The notes under the pieces: model-generated
Told to the model about the DNA's origin: nothing
Database searches by the model: none
What the model saw: the letters and a program-made list of their open reading frames with translations, nothing else
Shown here: positions 1-9,011 of the stretch, piece by piece
Position numbering within the stretch: position 1 is the stretch's first letter
Layout of the letters: each line of letters starts with the position of its first letter
From: CALKZN01 sp050633785
GTDB taxonomy: Bacteria; Pseudomonadota; Gammaproteobacteria; Arenicellales; Arenicellaceae
Assembly (NCBI GenBank): GCA_050633785.1
Contig: JBOEHE010000009.1
Location: forward strand, 20,617-84,616
Length of the DNA stretch: 64,000 nucleotides
Reading direction: 5' to 3'
Position numbers and translations under genes: made by a program

Positions 1-396
1 TCCCAATGCAACGGCAAACCAACGGGTGAAAGCAATGGTTTCCCCCAGAAAGATTACGGCGAGTATTGATATGATTAATGGCGCACAGAACAACAGTACA
101 TAAGTCTCGACCATGGGAAGCAGCGAAAAGCCCAGAAAGGCAAAACATAAACTGCTGACGGTCAAAACCGAACGCAGTAATACCAAAGCGGTATTAACTG
201 GCCTTAAAGACAGAGGGCGTTCTGAGGTTACCATTGCCAGCGAAAAGGGAACGTAGCCGAATAACATGGCAAAGAAAATTGTCTGGAAAATGGAGTAATC
301 ACTCAAGACTTTGACCAGCGCATCATGAGCTGAAAAAATAGCAAAGCCCAGCAGTGCTAGTGCCAGGCCTTTTAATGCAGATGTGGAATGGGTCAC
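1..396 (-). CDS. EamA/DMT family permease, N-terminal part (cut by window edge)
   Basis: Reading leftward from a GTG at 396, the frame stays open for 132 codons to the window edge, so the C-terminus is missing. The peptide is strongly hydrophobic with several membrane segments. It contains SAHDALVKVLS near the start and LLPMVETYVLLFCAPLI near the end, typical of the EamA repeat of drug/metabolite transporters. It lies downstream of iolB on the same strand, so it might be cotranscribed and export or import a small metabolite, but the substrate cannot be read from sequence. There is no good ribosome binding site at the GTG and no in-frame ATG before the upstream stop, so the start is uncertain. 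Confidence 0.75.
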   Translation of the reverse strand, partial: MTHSTSALKGLALALLGFAIFSAHDALVKVLSDYSIFQTIFFAMLFGYVPFSLAMVTSERPLSLRPVNTALVLLRSVLTVSSLCFAFLGFSLLPMVETYVLLFCAPLIISILAVIFLGETIAFTRWFAVALG

Positions 397-499
397 TGGA
401 TAATGTTTATCGTGTTGTGAGTCATAGCGTCTCTTGTCTATTGAGTAACTACCCTATCCGAAATTGGTTTAAAAATCACTTCTACTTTGCTTAGGTTTT

Positions 500-1339
500 T
501 TACTTAGGTTTTTGCACGATAGGCAGTTCCCAGGCACCTTGTTCCCAGTCTTCTTCTATCCAAGTATAATCACTGTGGTAACAGGGAGGGGTGGAACGTT
601 TTTCGTGCAACAGGTCTCCAGCTAGGAAGTTCAGAAAATACATATGTGAACCTGGGCAACAAACACTGGAATGATAGCCTTTCGGAACTATGGCGCAATC
701 ACCATCGTGCCCACTGATGATATCATTAAACTGTTCGTCATCGCGCCAGTTTCTATGCATCCAGAAACCATTTTCGGGTTGCAGTTTAAAATAATAAGAC
801 TCTTCCAGATAAGGTGAGCCATCCCGTCCATCATGGCAGTGTGGAGCCCAACCTGACCAACTACCTCTGGGAACATATACTTCAAATAAAATCAGTCTTT
901 CGGCGGGTAATGGTGCGGCTAGAATGTGATTGACCTGTCGATAAGCTGCGCCACCACCACGAATTTCTGAATGCATTTCCTGAGGTTCGAATAAACGGGT
1001 TGGATAGACACCTTCTGCAGGAGCAGAGCCAATAGCAAAGCAGAGGTCGCCACCTTCAAGCAAGTTGATGTTTTCACCTGGATGAACATACAGCACTTGA
1101 GGCATTTCCGAAAAAATACTCACACGCGATAGTTCATATTGTTCGCCAGCAATGACAAAGGTGCCTTTGCCACTGATTGGGACAATGGCGGTTTCTTCAT
1201 TGGGACGCTGATCTTCCCAGCTTGAGCCATCAGTGTGATTGCGAACTGAAAAGCTCAGGAATTTCCAGTTAGCGCTGGATGGGGTGATACTCAGCATCTG
1301 TTGTTGCTTGGTATCTGCTTTTATATAATTAACGCTCAT
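500..1339 (-). CDS. iolB: 5-deoxy-glucuronate isomerase IolB
   Basis: A 279-aa cytoplasmic double-cupin protein of the IolB/KduI family at the usual length. Family features visible are FEVYVPRGSWSGWAPHCHDG in the middle, EESYYFKLQPENGFWMHR, and the C-terminal KGYHSSVCCPGSHMYFLNFL that supplies metal-binding histidines. IolB converts 5-deoxy-D-glucuronate to 2-deoxy-5-keto-D-gluconate in myo-inositol catabolism. It is the second gene of the minus arm of a divergent iol cluster, 129 bp after the IolE/IolI-like gene, with a perfect 14-bp inverted repeat in the gap. The ATG lacks a strong Shine-Dalgarno sequence. Confidence 0.95.
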   Translation of the reverse strand: MSVNYIKADTKQQQMLSITPSSANWKFLSFSVRNHTDGSSWEDQRPNEETAIVPISGKGTFVIAGEQYELSRVSIFSEMPQVLYVHPGENINLLEGGDLCFAIGSAPAEGVYPTRLFEPQEMHSEIRGGGAAYRQVNHILAAPLPAERLILFEVYVPRGSWSGWAPHCHDGRDGSPYLEESYYFKLQPENGFWMHRNWRDDEQFNDIISGHDGDCAIVPKGYHSSVCCPGSHMYFLNFLAGDLLHEKRSTPPCYHSDYTWIEEDWEQGAWELPIVQKPK

Positions 1340-1414
1340 ATGTAGTTGATAAATTAAAATTTCTTTTGGATCAGTGTATACAAATTATTCTATTTGCTGA
1401 GGCTGTAGTCATAG

Positions 1415-1447
1415 GTTGATGTCAAATTGATTGAATTTGACATCAAC
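1415..1447. repeat. Perfect 14-bp inverted repeat between the IolE-like gene and iolB
   Basis: Arms GTTGATGTCAAATT and AATTTGACATCAAC match exactly and are separated by the 5 bases GATTG. The element sits 22 bp past the IolE-like stop and 75 bp before the iolB start. Neither side has a T-run, so it is a poor intrinsic terminator. It could be an operator for an iol regulator, or an mRNA processing or stability hairpin that sets the ratio between the two genes. Confidence 0.6.
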
Positions 1448-1468
1448 ATGGACTCAGAAAAACAGATT

Positions 1469-2368
1469 TTATGTTGCGTGACTGTTTATATAATTGCGGC
1501 TGTCAATGGCAAACTGCATTGGACTGTGTGGAGACTCGGGATCGATGTCCTGTTCTACTGTTACCCAGCCGTTGTAATTAATGCTTTTCAACGCAGAGAA
1601 GACCTGATCAAAGTCTACTTTTCCCTGACCTATAGGGCAGAAAACACCGGCGGAAATTGCATTGTAGAAATCAATCGAGTCGGCAATGACTGTTTTATAG
1701 ATTTCGGGGGCGATGTCTTTGAAGTGCATATAGGCGATTCGGTCACCATAACGTTGGATGATCTTTGATGGATCCATTCCAGCATAGACACAATGCCCTG
1801 TATCTATGCAGAGTTTTACCCGGTCAGGGTGCAGATCAGCCATGGCTCTATCAAGTTCATCTTCATACTCGATGTAAGTGCCTGTGTGAGCATGCAGAGT
1901 TGGAATGATGTCATGGTCGAGGCATATCTGTGCGCAGTCATCAATGGTTCGCATCATTTGCTGCCATTGCTGATCGTTGAGACGTGTTGCTGTTTCAATC
2001 TGTCCGGCTTGCTCAGTTCGTGGAGAGCAGACGTGACTGATAATCACCATGTATTTGGCATTGACCTGCTGGAGTAGTTTGCAGTTTTCTCGAGTGAATT
2101 CGATGATATTTTGGTATTCGTTAATATCATGTAAATGCTTGAATAAGGTGCCGGCAACAATAGTCAAATCACGCTGTTTGATGGCTTCTTGCAATGAAGA
2201 TCCATCAGTAGGCAAATAACCGAGAGGCCCGAGTTCGGTTCCGTGATAACCCGCCTGTTGTATCTCATTAAGAACTTGTTCCCAAGGTGGATTTTTAGGT
2301 GCGTCGGCAAATTCAATTCCCCAGGAACAGGGAGCATTTGAGAGTTGAATATTCATGTTATTACTCAT
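1469..2368 (-). CDS. IolE/IolI-family sugar phosphate isomerase/epimerase (TIM barrel), probable inosose dehydratase
   Basis: About 299 aa from ATG 2368; the open frame reaches a TTG at 2413, but the ATG giving MSNNMNIQ is more likely. It opens with LSNAPCSWGIEF and TELGPLGYLPTDG, and carries LHAHTGTYIEYEDEL and KLCIDTGHCVYAGMDP, the metal-binding His, Glu and Asp stretches of xylose-isomerase-like TIM barrels (AP endonuclease 2 family). Next to iolB and iolD, the missing pathway step is inosose dehydration (IolE), with inosose isomerisation (IolI) as alternative. The N-terminus does not resemble Bacillus IolE as I remember it, so no symbol is given. It is the first gene of the minus arm. Confidence 0.8.
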   Translation of the reverse strand: MSNNMNIQLSNAPCSWGIEFADAPKNPPWEQVLNEIQQAGYHGTELGPLGYLPTDGSSLQEAIKQRDLTIVAGTLFKHLHDINEYQNIIEFTRENCKLLQQVNAKYMVIISHVCSPRTEQAGQIETATRLNDQQWQQMMRTIDDCAQICLDHDIIPTLHAHTGTYIEYEDELDRAMADLHPDRVKLCIDTGHCVYAGMDPSKIIQRYGDRIAYMHFKDIAPEIYKTVIADSIDFYNAISAGVFCPIGQGKVDFDQVFSALKSINYNGWVTVEQDIDPESPHSPMQFAIDSRNYINSHAT

Positions 2369-2700
2369 CTTAAAGTGTGTTGATTCGCTGTAATTTCTAA
2401 GGTCGTACAGCAAAACTTGAATGGTTGATCAAAAGATCCATTACTGGTAATAATGGATAGCTGACATGGTTTATTGATTGTATGACAGGCTTTTTATTTG
2501 CCATTATTCAATGCTATGAAATGACTATGCTTATACCAGTTGGTATTTTCAAATTTTACAGCTCTATATAGAGGGCTTTGATGGTCTTTTGCCTTTTTAT
2601 GCGGCAATTTTACATCATTTTGATGAAACCCTTTGCGGCGCATAATGTCGATCAGTAAGCTGACTTTATTGTTATCACTGATTTATGACTAAGAAAAATT
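2369..2700. promoter_or_regulatory. Divergent control region of the inositol cluster
   Basis: This 332-bp gap separates the two arms of the iol cluster and must hold promoters for both. Three dyads stand out: ATACCA-GT-TGGTAT at 2533-2546, the exact palindrome CTCTATATAGAG at 2562-2573, and CATCA-TTT-TGATG at 2613-2625. Any could be an operator for a LacI-type iol regulator such as the one at 11577-12593. No clear sigma-70 promoter pair was found, and no small gene is apparent. Confidence 0.5.
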
Positions 2701-4557
2701 ATGAAAATGCTCACAATGACCACTGCCCAAGCTCTGGTTCGCTATCTCGCTGCTCAGAAAATACAGGTAAATGATGAAATTAAGCCATTGTTTGGCTGTG
2801 CTTTCGCTATCTTTGGCCATGGCAATGTTACGTGTCTGGGGCAACAGTTAAAAGACCATCAGTCTGACATTCCTGTCTGGCGAGGGCAGAATGAACAATC
2901 AATGGCGCATGCTGCCATAGCCTATGCCAAGGCTAATAAACGTCAGAGCATTGGCATTGCTACCTCGTCAATTGGACCTGGTGCAACCAATATGGTCACG
3001 GCTGCTGGTGTTGCACACACCAATCGTTTGCCTTTATTGCTGATTTCTGGTGATACTTACAATAGCCGTTTACCGGACCCGGTTTTACAACAGACTGAGC
3101 ATCCGCATAATCCAGGTCTGACGGTTAATGATTGCTTTAAACCAGTGGTGAAATACTGGGATAGAATTACATCACCTTTGCAGTTGCTACAATCATTGCC
3201 TTTGATGGTTTCAACCTTGCTGGATCCGGCAGATTGTGGGCCGGTCTTTTTAGGTTTGCCTCAAGATGTGCAAGGGGAAGCTACTGAATTCCCTGAGGTG
3301 TTTTTTGAAGAAAAAATACACAGGATACGTCGCCCTCAAGCTGAAGATGTTGATATTCAAGCTGCGGCTGAGTTAATTAGTAAAGCCGAAAAGCCGGTTA
3401 TTATTTGTGGTGGTGGTGTGCATTATAGTGATGCTACCAGGGAATTGACGCAATTTGCAGAAAAGCATGCAATACCTGTTGTTGAGACTATTGCCGGACG
3501 AGCAAGTCTATTACATTCACACCCTATGAACTGTGGGCCAATTGGGCCAACTGGGTCTGATAGTGCTAAACATGTCACTGAACAGGCAGACCTGGTATTG
3601 GCGGTTGGCACTCGTCTACAGGATTTTGTGACTGGTTCTTGGTCAACATTTCGCAACCCGGATATGCAATTGGTATCGATCAACACCGCTCGTTTTGATG
3701 CGATAAAACATCGGGCTGTTGCGATTATTGCTGATGCTCGTGACAGCTTGCTACGTCTGGATGAGCAATTGGGCGACTATACCTCTGCAGGGCAGTGGGT
3801 TGAGCAAGCTGCCAGTTATCGGCAGGGCTGGCATGCAATTGTCGGCGACCGAACGGCTTTTTCTGAAACAACAACACCATCTTATGCGCAGGTCATAGGT
3901 CAGGTGAATCAATTAGCGGATCCTCGTGATACGGTAATTACTGCTGCTGGAGGTTTGCCGGCAGAACTGAATATGAATTGGCAGGCGAAAGGCATCGGTC
4001 ATTTTGATATTGAGTTTGGCTTTTCCTGCATGGGTTATGAAGTGGCCGCAGGTTGGGGAGCAAAAATGGCCAATCCTGATAATGATGCGATCGTGATGGT
4101 TGGTGATGGTTCTTACATGATGGCGAATTCAGATATTTACAGTTCTGTTTTGTCGGGACATAAAATGATAGTTATCGTTTGTGATAATGGTGGTTTTGCT
4201 GTCATTAATAAACTGCAGAATAATTCAGGTAATGAGTCATTTAATAATTTGTTGAGTGATTGTGCACATCAACGCATTGACTCTGAATTGCCTCGCATTG
4301 ATTTTGTAAAGCATGCCCAGGGACAAGGGGCAAAGTCAGAAAAGGTACATTCCCTGAGTGGTTTTGCTGATGCTTTTGCCAGAGCAAAGGCGTCTGACAC
4401 TACCTATGTATTGGTCATTGATATTGATCCTAAAGCCTGGTCATCTGTTGATACTTGGTGGGAAGTTGGTTTGCCAGAAGTAACGAATCGAACGGAAGTT
4501 GAACAAGCTAAGGAAGATTGGGATGAGGGGCGTCGTCATCAGCGTCGTGGTGTGTAG
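2701..4557 (+). CDS. iolD: 3D-(3,5/4)-trihydroxycyclohexane-1,2-dione acylhydrolase IolD
   Basis: A 618-aa thiamine-diphosphate enzyme. The N-terminal TMTTAQALVRYLAAQKI and WRGQNEQSMAHAA (cofactor glutamate near residue 64) are typical of IolD. The ThDP/Mg motif GDGSYMMANSDIYSS is near residue 468 and is followed by the CDNGGFAVIN stretch of the family. IolD hydrolytically opens the ring of the trione to give 5-deoxy-glucuronate. It is the first gene of the plus arm; downstream genes follow at 31 bp or less through iolC, then by about 50 and 23 bp, suggesting one operon to 8800. The start has only a weak Shine-Dalgarno. Confidence 0.96.
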   Translation: MKMLTMTTAQALVRYLAAQKIQVNDEIKPLFGCAFAIFGHGNVTCLGQQLKDHQSDIPVWRGQNEQSMAHAAIAYAKANKRQSIGIATSSIGPGATNMVTAAGVAHTNRLPLLLISGDTYNSRLPDPVLQQTEHPHNPGLTVNDCFKPVVKYWDRITSPLQLLQSLPLMVSTLLDPADCGPVFLGLPQDVQGEATEFPEVFFEEKIHRIRRPQAEDVDIQAAAELISKAEKPVIICGGGVHYSDATRELTQFAEKHAIPVVETIAGRASLLHSHPMNCGPIGPTGSDSAKHVTEQADLVLAVGTRLQDFVTGSWSTFRNPDMQLVSINTARFDAIKHRAVAIIADARDSLLRLDEQLGDYTSAGQWVEQAASYRQGWHAIVGDRTAFSETTTPSYAQVIGQVNQLADPRDTVITAAGGLPAELNMNWQAKGIGHFDIEFGFSCMGYEVAAGWGAKMANPDNDAIVMVGDGSYMMANSDIYSSVLSGHKMIVIVCDNGGFAVINKLQNNSGNESFNNLLSDCAHQRIDSELPRIDFVKHAQGQGAKSEKVHSLSGFADAFARAKASDTTYVLVIDIDPKAWSSVDTWWEVGLPEVTNRTEVEQAKEDWDEGRRHQRRGV

Positions 4558-4588
4558 GTGTCGTCGTAGCTTTTAAGAGATTTAAATA

Positions 4589-5758
4589 ATGTATAACGAA
4601 GAATTAAGACCGTCGCGTCCCATTCGATGGGCAATGGTTGGTGGCGGCAGAGGCTCAGAGATTGGCTATGCACATCGTTCAGCGGCTATTCGAGATGGTA
4701 GTTTCGAATTAGTTGCAGGCGCATTTGATATTGATGCCGAGGCCTGTGTTTCTTTTGGGGTCAATTTGGGGGTTCAAGAGCAGCGTTGTTACTCAGATTA
4801 TGTGACTATGTTTGCCAAAGAAGCACAAAGGGATGATGGCATCGAAGCTGTTTCGATTGCTACTCCTAATGCAACACACTACGCTATCAGCAAAGCGGCT
4901 CTAGAAGCTGGTTTACATGTAGTTTGTGAAAAACCATTGACCTTTACCATGGCTGAAGCAGAAGAGCTGGAACAGCTAAGCAGAAGAAAACGTTTATTAC
5001 TAGGCGTTACCTATGGCTATTCCGGCTTTCCCATGATTCATCAGGCTCGTGCAATGGTACGCAATGGAGATTTGGGAAAAATTCGAATCGTGAATATGCA
5101 ATTCGCCCATGGCTTTCATAGTGCGCCAGTTGACGGTGCTGGTGCTAAATGGCGTATGAATCCAAGCACGTCTGGCCCAAGTTATGTGCTGGGCGATACT
5201 GGGACACATGCGTTTTACCTCGGACAAATGATTGCCGAGTTGGAAGTGGAGCGTTTGCTGTGTACTCGGCAGAGTTTTGTGCCTGGCCGGGAACCTTTGG
5301 AAGATAATGCTAATGTGTTGCTGAAGTTTAAAGGTGGCGCTGTCGGAAATTTGTGGGCCAGTGCAGTTAATGCCGGCTCCATGCATCAGCAGAAAATTCG
5401 AGTTATTGGTGAAAAAGCCAGTCTTGAATGGTGGGATGAATACCCCAATCAACTGCGCTTTGAACAACAGGGAAAACCCGCGCAGATACTTGAGCGTGGA
5501 ATGGACTACCTGTATTTGGATGATAAAGGCGTTAACGATTTTCGAGTAGGAGGAGGGCATGCCGAAGGTTTCTTTGATGCATGGGCTAATATTTACCGAA
5601 GATTTGCTAATGTAATTGAACATTTGCATAGTGGAAATGATAGCGCAGTATCGCAATTGTGGTACCCCGATGCACAAGCAGGAGTCGAAGGTGTTCGCTT
5701 TATAGAACGTTGTATTGAATCAGTTGATAATGGTGAAACGTGGGTGGACTACACATGA
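4589..5758 (+). CDS. Gfo/Idh/MocA-family NAD(P)-dependent inositol dehydrogenase (candidate)
   Basis: 389 aa. A Rossmann loop MVGGGRGSEIG lies near residues 16-26 and the CEKPLTF catalytic-lysine motif near 112. A second-domain stretch GDTGTHAFYLGQM carries the usual histidine. It belongs to a long Gfo/Idh/MocA subgroup and is a paralogue of the gene at 7637-8800. In this cluster the expected reaction is oxidation of myo-inositol or an isomer to inosose. No standard-length (about 340 aa) IolG is present in the window, so one of the two paralogues may do that job. It ends in an ATGA overlap with iolC, indicating translational coupling. Confidence 0.85.
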   Translation: MYNEELRPSRPIRWAMVGGGRGSEIGYAHRSAAIRDGSFELVAGAFDIDAEACVSFGVNLGVQEQRCYSDYVTMFAKEAQRDDGIEAVSIATPNATHYAISKAALEAGLHVVCEKPLTFTMAEAEELEQLSRRKRLLLGVTYGYSGFPMIHQARAMVRNGDLGKIRIVNMQFAHGFHSAPVDGAGAKWRMNPSTSGPSYVLGDTGTHAFYLGQMIAELEVERLLCTRQSFVPGREPLEDNANVLLKFKGGAVGNLWASAVNAGSMHQQKIRVIGEKASLEWWDEYPNQLRFEQQGKPAQILERGMDYLYLDDKGVNDFRVGGGHAEGFFDAWANIYRRFANVIEHLHSGNDSAVSQLWYPDAQAGVEGVRFIERCIESVDNGETWVDYT

Positions 5759-6735
5759 TCTTAACTATGCAGGAATCTCGCTCTCTGGACGTGATCTGTC
5801 TCGGGCGAGCTGGTGTTGATTTATATGCAAATGAGCGTAATACTGATTTTTCACAAGTATCTGGATTTAAAAAATACGTCGGAGGCTCATCCGCAAATAT
5901 TGCTATTGCTTTGGCGAAGCTGGGTTGTCGAGTTGGTTTTGTAAGTGCTTTATCGGATGATATGCTGGGTGATTATGTCCGCCAGTATTTGAGCGATTAC
6001 GGTGTGAATATTGATGGTATTCAAACCAGCCCAGAAGGTAGCCGAACCAGTCTGGCTATTACCGAATTGAAAGCAGATGACTGTGGTGTGGTGATCTACC
6101 GCAATGATGCGGCAGATTTATGTCTGAATGCTGAGCTTGTCGAACAATCGTATATTGCCTCAGCAAAAGTGTTGTTGGTGACTGGCACTGCTTTGGCGAC
6201 ATCGCCTTCACGAGAAGCCACTTTTGTGGCTATTGAACTAGCTAGATCCAGCAATACTCAGGTTGTATTAGACCTTGATTATCGAGCTTATTCCTGGGCA
6301 TCACTGGAGGATGCTGCAGACTGCTTACGCAAGGCAGCCGCATTATCAGATGTTGTAATTGGTAATCGTGAAGAATTTGATGTGTTGGAAGTTGGGCTTG
6401 GTGTTACTGAGGCATCAGACAATGAGACAGCTGAGCGCTTTTTGACCGAGGCAACTAAAATTCTGGTACTCAAAGCAGGACACCTCGGAAGCAAGACCTA
6501 TACGGTAGAAGGTGAGTGCATTGTGCAAGCTATTTTCCCGGTGGATGTAGTTAAACCCTTTGGGGCCGGTGATTCTTTTGCTGGTTCCCTGTTGTATGCT
6601 CTGGTCAACGGCTTGCCTTTGCAACAAGGGCTTCGCATGGGAGCGGCGGCGGCATCGATTAATGTGTCCAGTGATAATTGTACTGAAGCAATGCCAACCA
6701 TGGCTGAGCTTGAGGCGTTTCTGGATAAGGTTTGA
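5755..6735 (+). CDS. iolC: 5-dehydro-2-deoxygluconokinase IolC
   Basis: A PfkB-family kinase of 326 aa from ATG 5755. An earlier in-frame start at 5740 exists, but 5755 overlaps the previous stop as ATGA and fits coupled translation. The N-terminus reads DVICLGRAGVDLYANE, then GGSSANIAIALAKLG for sugar binding. The PfkB anion-hole and catalytic-base motif KPFGAGDSFAGSLLYAL lies near residues 266-282. IolC phosphorylates 2-deoxy-5-keto-D-gluconate, the product of IolB, ahead of cleavage by the aldolase encoded next. The B. subtilis IolC fold and the cluster context agree. Confidence 0.93.
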   Translation: MILTMQESRSLDVICLGRAGVDLYANERNTDFSQVSGFKKYVGGSSANIAIALAKLGCRVGFVSALSDDMLGDYVRQYLSDYGVNIDGIQTSPEGSRTSLAITELKADDCGVVIYRNDAADLCLNAELVEQSYIASAKVLLVTGTALATSPSREATFVAIELARSSNTQVVLDLDYRAYSWASLEDAADCLRKAAALSDVVIGNREEFDVLEVGLGVTEASDNETAERFLTEATKILVLKAGHLGSKTYTVEGECIVQAIFPVDVVKPFGAGDSFAGSLLYALVNGLPLQQGLRMGAAAASINVSSDNCTEAMPTMAELEAFLDKV

Positions 6736-6785
6736 TGCAAGCTCAAGCTTATTACTCTATTTTGAACACTTAAAGAGAAAATACC

Positions 6786-7613
6786 ATGTTAGTTAATTTG
6801 AATGAATTATTACCTGCTGCAGCACAATCACAAGGTGCGGTAGCCTGCATCAATGTGTTTGGTTTTGAGGATGCTCTGGCTATTATCAGCGCTGCTGAGG
6901 AACTCGATCAACCGGTTATTCTGGCGACCAATAAAGACATGGTCGATATGCTGGGTGTAGAATGTCTAGCGGGTATGTTGTTGCCGTTGATTAAACGAAG
7001 TTCAGCGCGAATTTGTCTGCATCTGGATCATTGCTATGAAGAATCAATTGTTTTTCAAGCCATTGCAGCGGGCTATTCTTCGGTGATGTTTGATGGTTCT
7101 CAACTTCCCTTGGCTGATAATATTCAGCGCACGCAGAATGTGGTTGCAGTTGCGCATTCATTAGGTGTGACTGTGGAAGGTGAAATTGGTTCTGTGCCTT
7201 ATGATGAGGGCCGGGACCATATTAAGGCGATATCAACCATTCCTGAACAGGCTCAAAGCTATGCTGAACAAAGTGGCATTGATGCCGTTGCAGTTTCCGT
7301 TGGCAACATTCATCGCTTAACAACGCCCACTTCTGTTATCGACTATGAACGTCTGCGGGAAATCGAGTCCTTAGTGGATATCCCTCTGGTGATCCATGGT
7401 ACCACGGGTATTGCAGAACATGATTTGTTGGAAATTAAGAAAAGCCGAGTAGCAAAGTTTAATATTGGAACATCTCTGCGTATGGCAATAGGGCAGAACT
7501 TGCGTCAGAAAATGAATGATGAACCAGAGAAATTTGATCGACAGTATTTCATGGGACAGGTGTTTCCTTATGCGCAGCGTGAGGCACATCGTTTAATCAG
7601 TTTATTGGCTTAA
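6786..7613 (+). CDS. iolJ: Class II aldolase, probable 6-phospho-5-dehydro-2-deoxy-D-gluconate aldolase (IolJ)
   Basis: 275 aa of the class II fructose-bisphosphate aldolase family. Zinc and substrate motifs are in order: HLDHC near residue 79, SVMFDGSQLPLADN, VEGEIGSVPYDEG, VSVGNIHRL, PLVIHGTTGI near 204, and AKFNIGTSLR. The variant wording (GNIHR, HGTTG) differs from ordinary FbaA. Placed right after IolC, it should split the phosphorylated keto-deoxygluconate to dihydroxyacetone phosphate and malonate semialdehyde. A good Shine-Dalgarno (AAAGAGA) precedes the ATG. No IolA for malonate semialdehyde lies in the window. Confidence 0.9.
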   Translation: MLVNLNELLPAAAQSQGAVACINVFGFEDALAIISAAEELDQPVILATNKDMVDMLGVECLAGMLLPLIKRSSARICLHLDHCYEESIVFQAIAAGYSSVMFDGSQLPLADNIQRTQNVVAVAHSLGVTVEGEIGSVPYDEGRDHIKAISTIPEQAQSYAEQSGIDAVAVSVGNIHRLTTPTSVIDYERLREIESLVDIPLVIHGTTGIAEHDLLEIKKSRVAKFNIGTSLRMAIGQNLRQKMNDEPEKFDRQYFMGQVFPYAQREAHRLISLLA

Positions 7614-7636
7614 TGGTGATATAGTCGAGGGTATAT

Positions 7637-8800
7637 ATGTCTAATCCAGTTATTCAAGCATTTGGTCGTAAACTTCGTCTGGGGGTTATAGGTGGAGGTC
7701 CAGGGTCATTTATCGGTCCTGTACACCGAGGTGCAGCAACATTGCATGAACGCTTTGATGTTGTAGCCTCGGTTTTATCGTCATCTGCGGAAAAATCGAT
7801 CCAGGCAGGCAAGGATATGGCAATCCTTCGTCCGTATGCAGATGCAAATACACTGCTGAAAGAGGAAATGAAACGAGATGATGGAATCGATGTACTTGCT
7901 ATCATGACCCCTCACAACAGCCACTTTGAATTGGCTTTACAAGCCATCCGTGCAGGGATTCATGTCGTATGTGAAAAACCATTGACCAATGATCTTGCTC
8001 AGGCTGAACAATTACAGCAGGAATTGGAGAAATCGAATTCATTGTTCTGTGTCGCCTATTGCTATTCGGCTTATCCAATGGTTCGCCAAGCCCGGGCAAT
8101 GGTAGAAGATGGACTTTTGGGTGAGGTCAGGATTCTGAAAAGTGAGTACTTTCAAGGTAACCTCGCTAAGCTGACAGACGCAGAGCTGGCAGGCAAAGAC
8201 TGGCATATGGACGCGTCTTTTTCTGGCCCGTCACTGGTTGTCGGGGATATTGGCACACACTCATACCACTTGATGAGTTTTGTTTCTGGTTTGTTGCCAG
8301 AGACACTTTGTGCGGATGTGTGTGCTACTGTTCCTGGAAGAGAATCTGATGATTACTGTAGCATTTTACTGCGTTATGCTAATGGTGCTCGGGGATCACT
8401 GCAGGTGACGCAAGCGGCAGCGGGTGCGGTGCATGGACTGGATTTCAGTGTTTACGGTGAATTAGGTGGCTTGCAATGGTATCAAGAACAGCCTAATGAA
8501 TTGATTTATCGACCCATCGATGGACCAATGCAGGTTTTTACCCGTGGTGGTTCAGGCGCCCACCCAGCGGCAGAGTCGATCACTCATGTAGCGTTGGGTC
8601 ACCCAGAAGGGTATAAGGAAGCGTTTGCCAATTTATACTATGAACTGTCCAGAGAATTGGTGGCTCGGCAATTGAATCAAGACACTCCTGATTATCTGTG
8701 GTATCCACGCATGTCAGAAGGTGTGGATGGCGTTCGTTTTGTTGATGCTACGGTTCGTTCTCGTGATCTTGATGGGCAATGGGTTGAACTGAATATTTAG
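7637..8800 (+). CDS. Gfo/Idh/MocA-family oxidoreductase, second inositol-cluster dehydrogenase
   Basis: 387 aa. Rossmann motif GVIGGGPGSFIGPVHR lies near residues 16-31 and CEKPLT near 112. GDIGTHSYHLMSFVSG matches GDTGTHAFYLGQM in the 4589-5758 protein, and both end with LWYP...GV.GVRF. The two are therefore paralogues of one subgroup. It closes the plus arm of the cluster with a GAGGG ribosome site and is followed by a terminator. A plausible role is oxidation of a second stereoisomer (for example scyllo- or chiro-inositol), but substrate preference cannot be read from the sequence. Confidence 0.85.
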   Translation: MSNPVIQAFGRKLRLGVIGGGPGSFIGPVHRGAATLHERFDVVASVLSSSAEKSIQAGKDMAILRPYADANTLLKEEMKRDDGIDVLAIMTPHNSHFELALQAIRAGIHVVCEKPLTNDLAQAEQLQQELEKSNSLFCVAYCYSAYPMVRQARAMVEDGLLGEVRILKSEYFQGNLAKLTDAELAGKDWHMDASFSGPSLVVGDIGTHSYHLMSFVSGLLPETLCADVCATVPGRESDDYCSILLRYANGARGSLQVTQAAAGAVHGLDFSVYGELGGLQWYQEQPNELIYRPIDGPMQVFTRGGSGAHPAAESITHVALGHPEGYKEAFANLYYELSRELVARQLNQDTPDYLWYPRMSEGVDGVRFVDATVRSRDLDGQWVELNI

Positions 8801-8904
8801 AGGTTCTGATGGTTCAATGTCAACAGCTTGAGGGTTGGCTTTATTTCTATCTTGAAAAGGAATGTTAAGCGAAGGAATGGGGAGCCAGAAAGCGCAAAAA
8901 AAAG

Positions 8905-8938
8905 AAAAGGCTTATGTGAATTACCACATAAGCCTTTT
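8905..8938. terminator. Bidirectional intrinsic terminator
   Basis: Stem AAAAGGCTTATGTG and CACATAAGCCTTTT (14 bp, exact) with loop AATTAC. A T-run continues on the plus strand, and an A-rich run at 8896-8908 gives a U-tract on the minus strand. It separates the converging inositol operon and the 9012-9902 gene. Confidence 0.9.
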
Positions 8939-9011
8939 TAACTGCATATTTAATAGAGAGAGAATTTAAATGCAGAAAATAAAATGTTAACCCAATTTCG
9001 CAATGAACAGT

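Noticed and set aside
2533..2646. Sigma-70 promoter for iolD
   Set aside because: TTGATG and CATAAT are only 15 bp apart, and no other pair had good spacing.
5000..5677. 225-codon open frame on the minus strand inside the Gfo/Idh/MocA gene
   Set aside because: Lies wholly opposite a well-supported gene with clear family motifs; its translation has no recognisable domain and no ribosome site.
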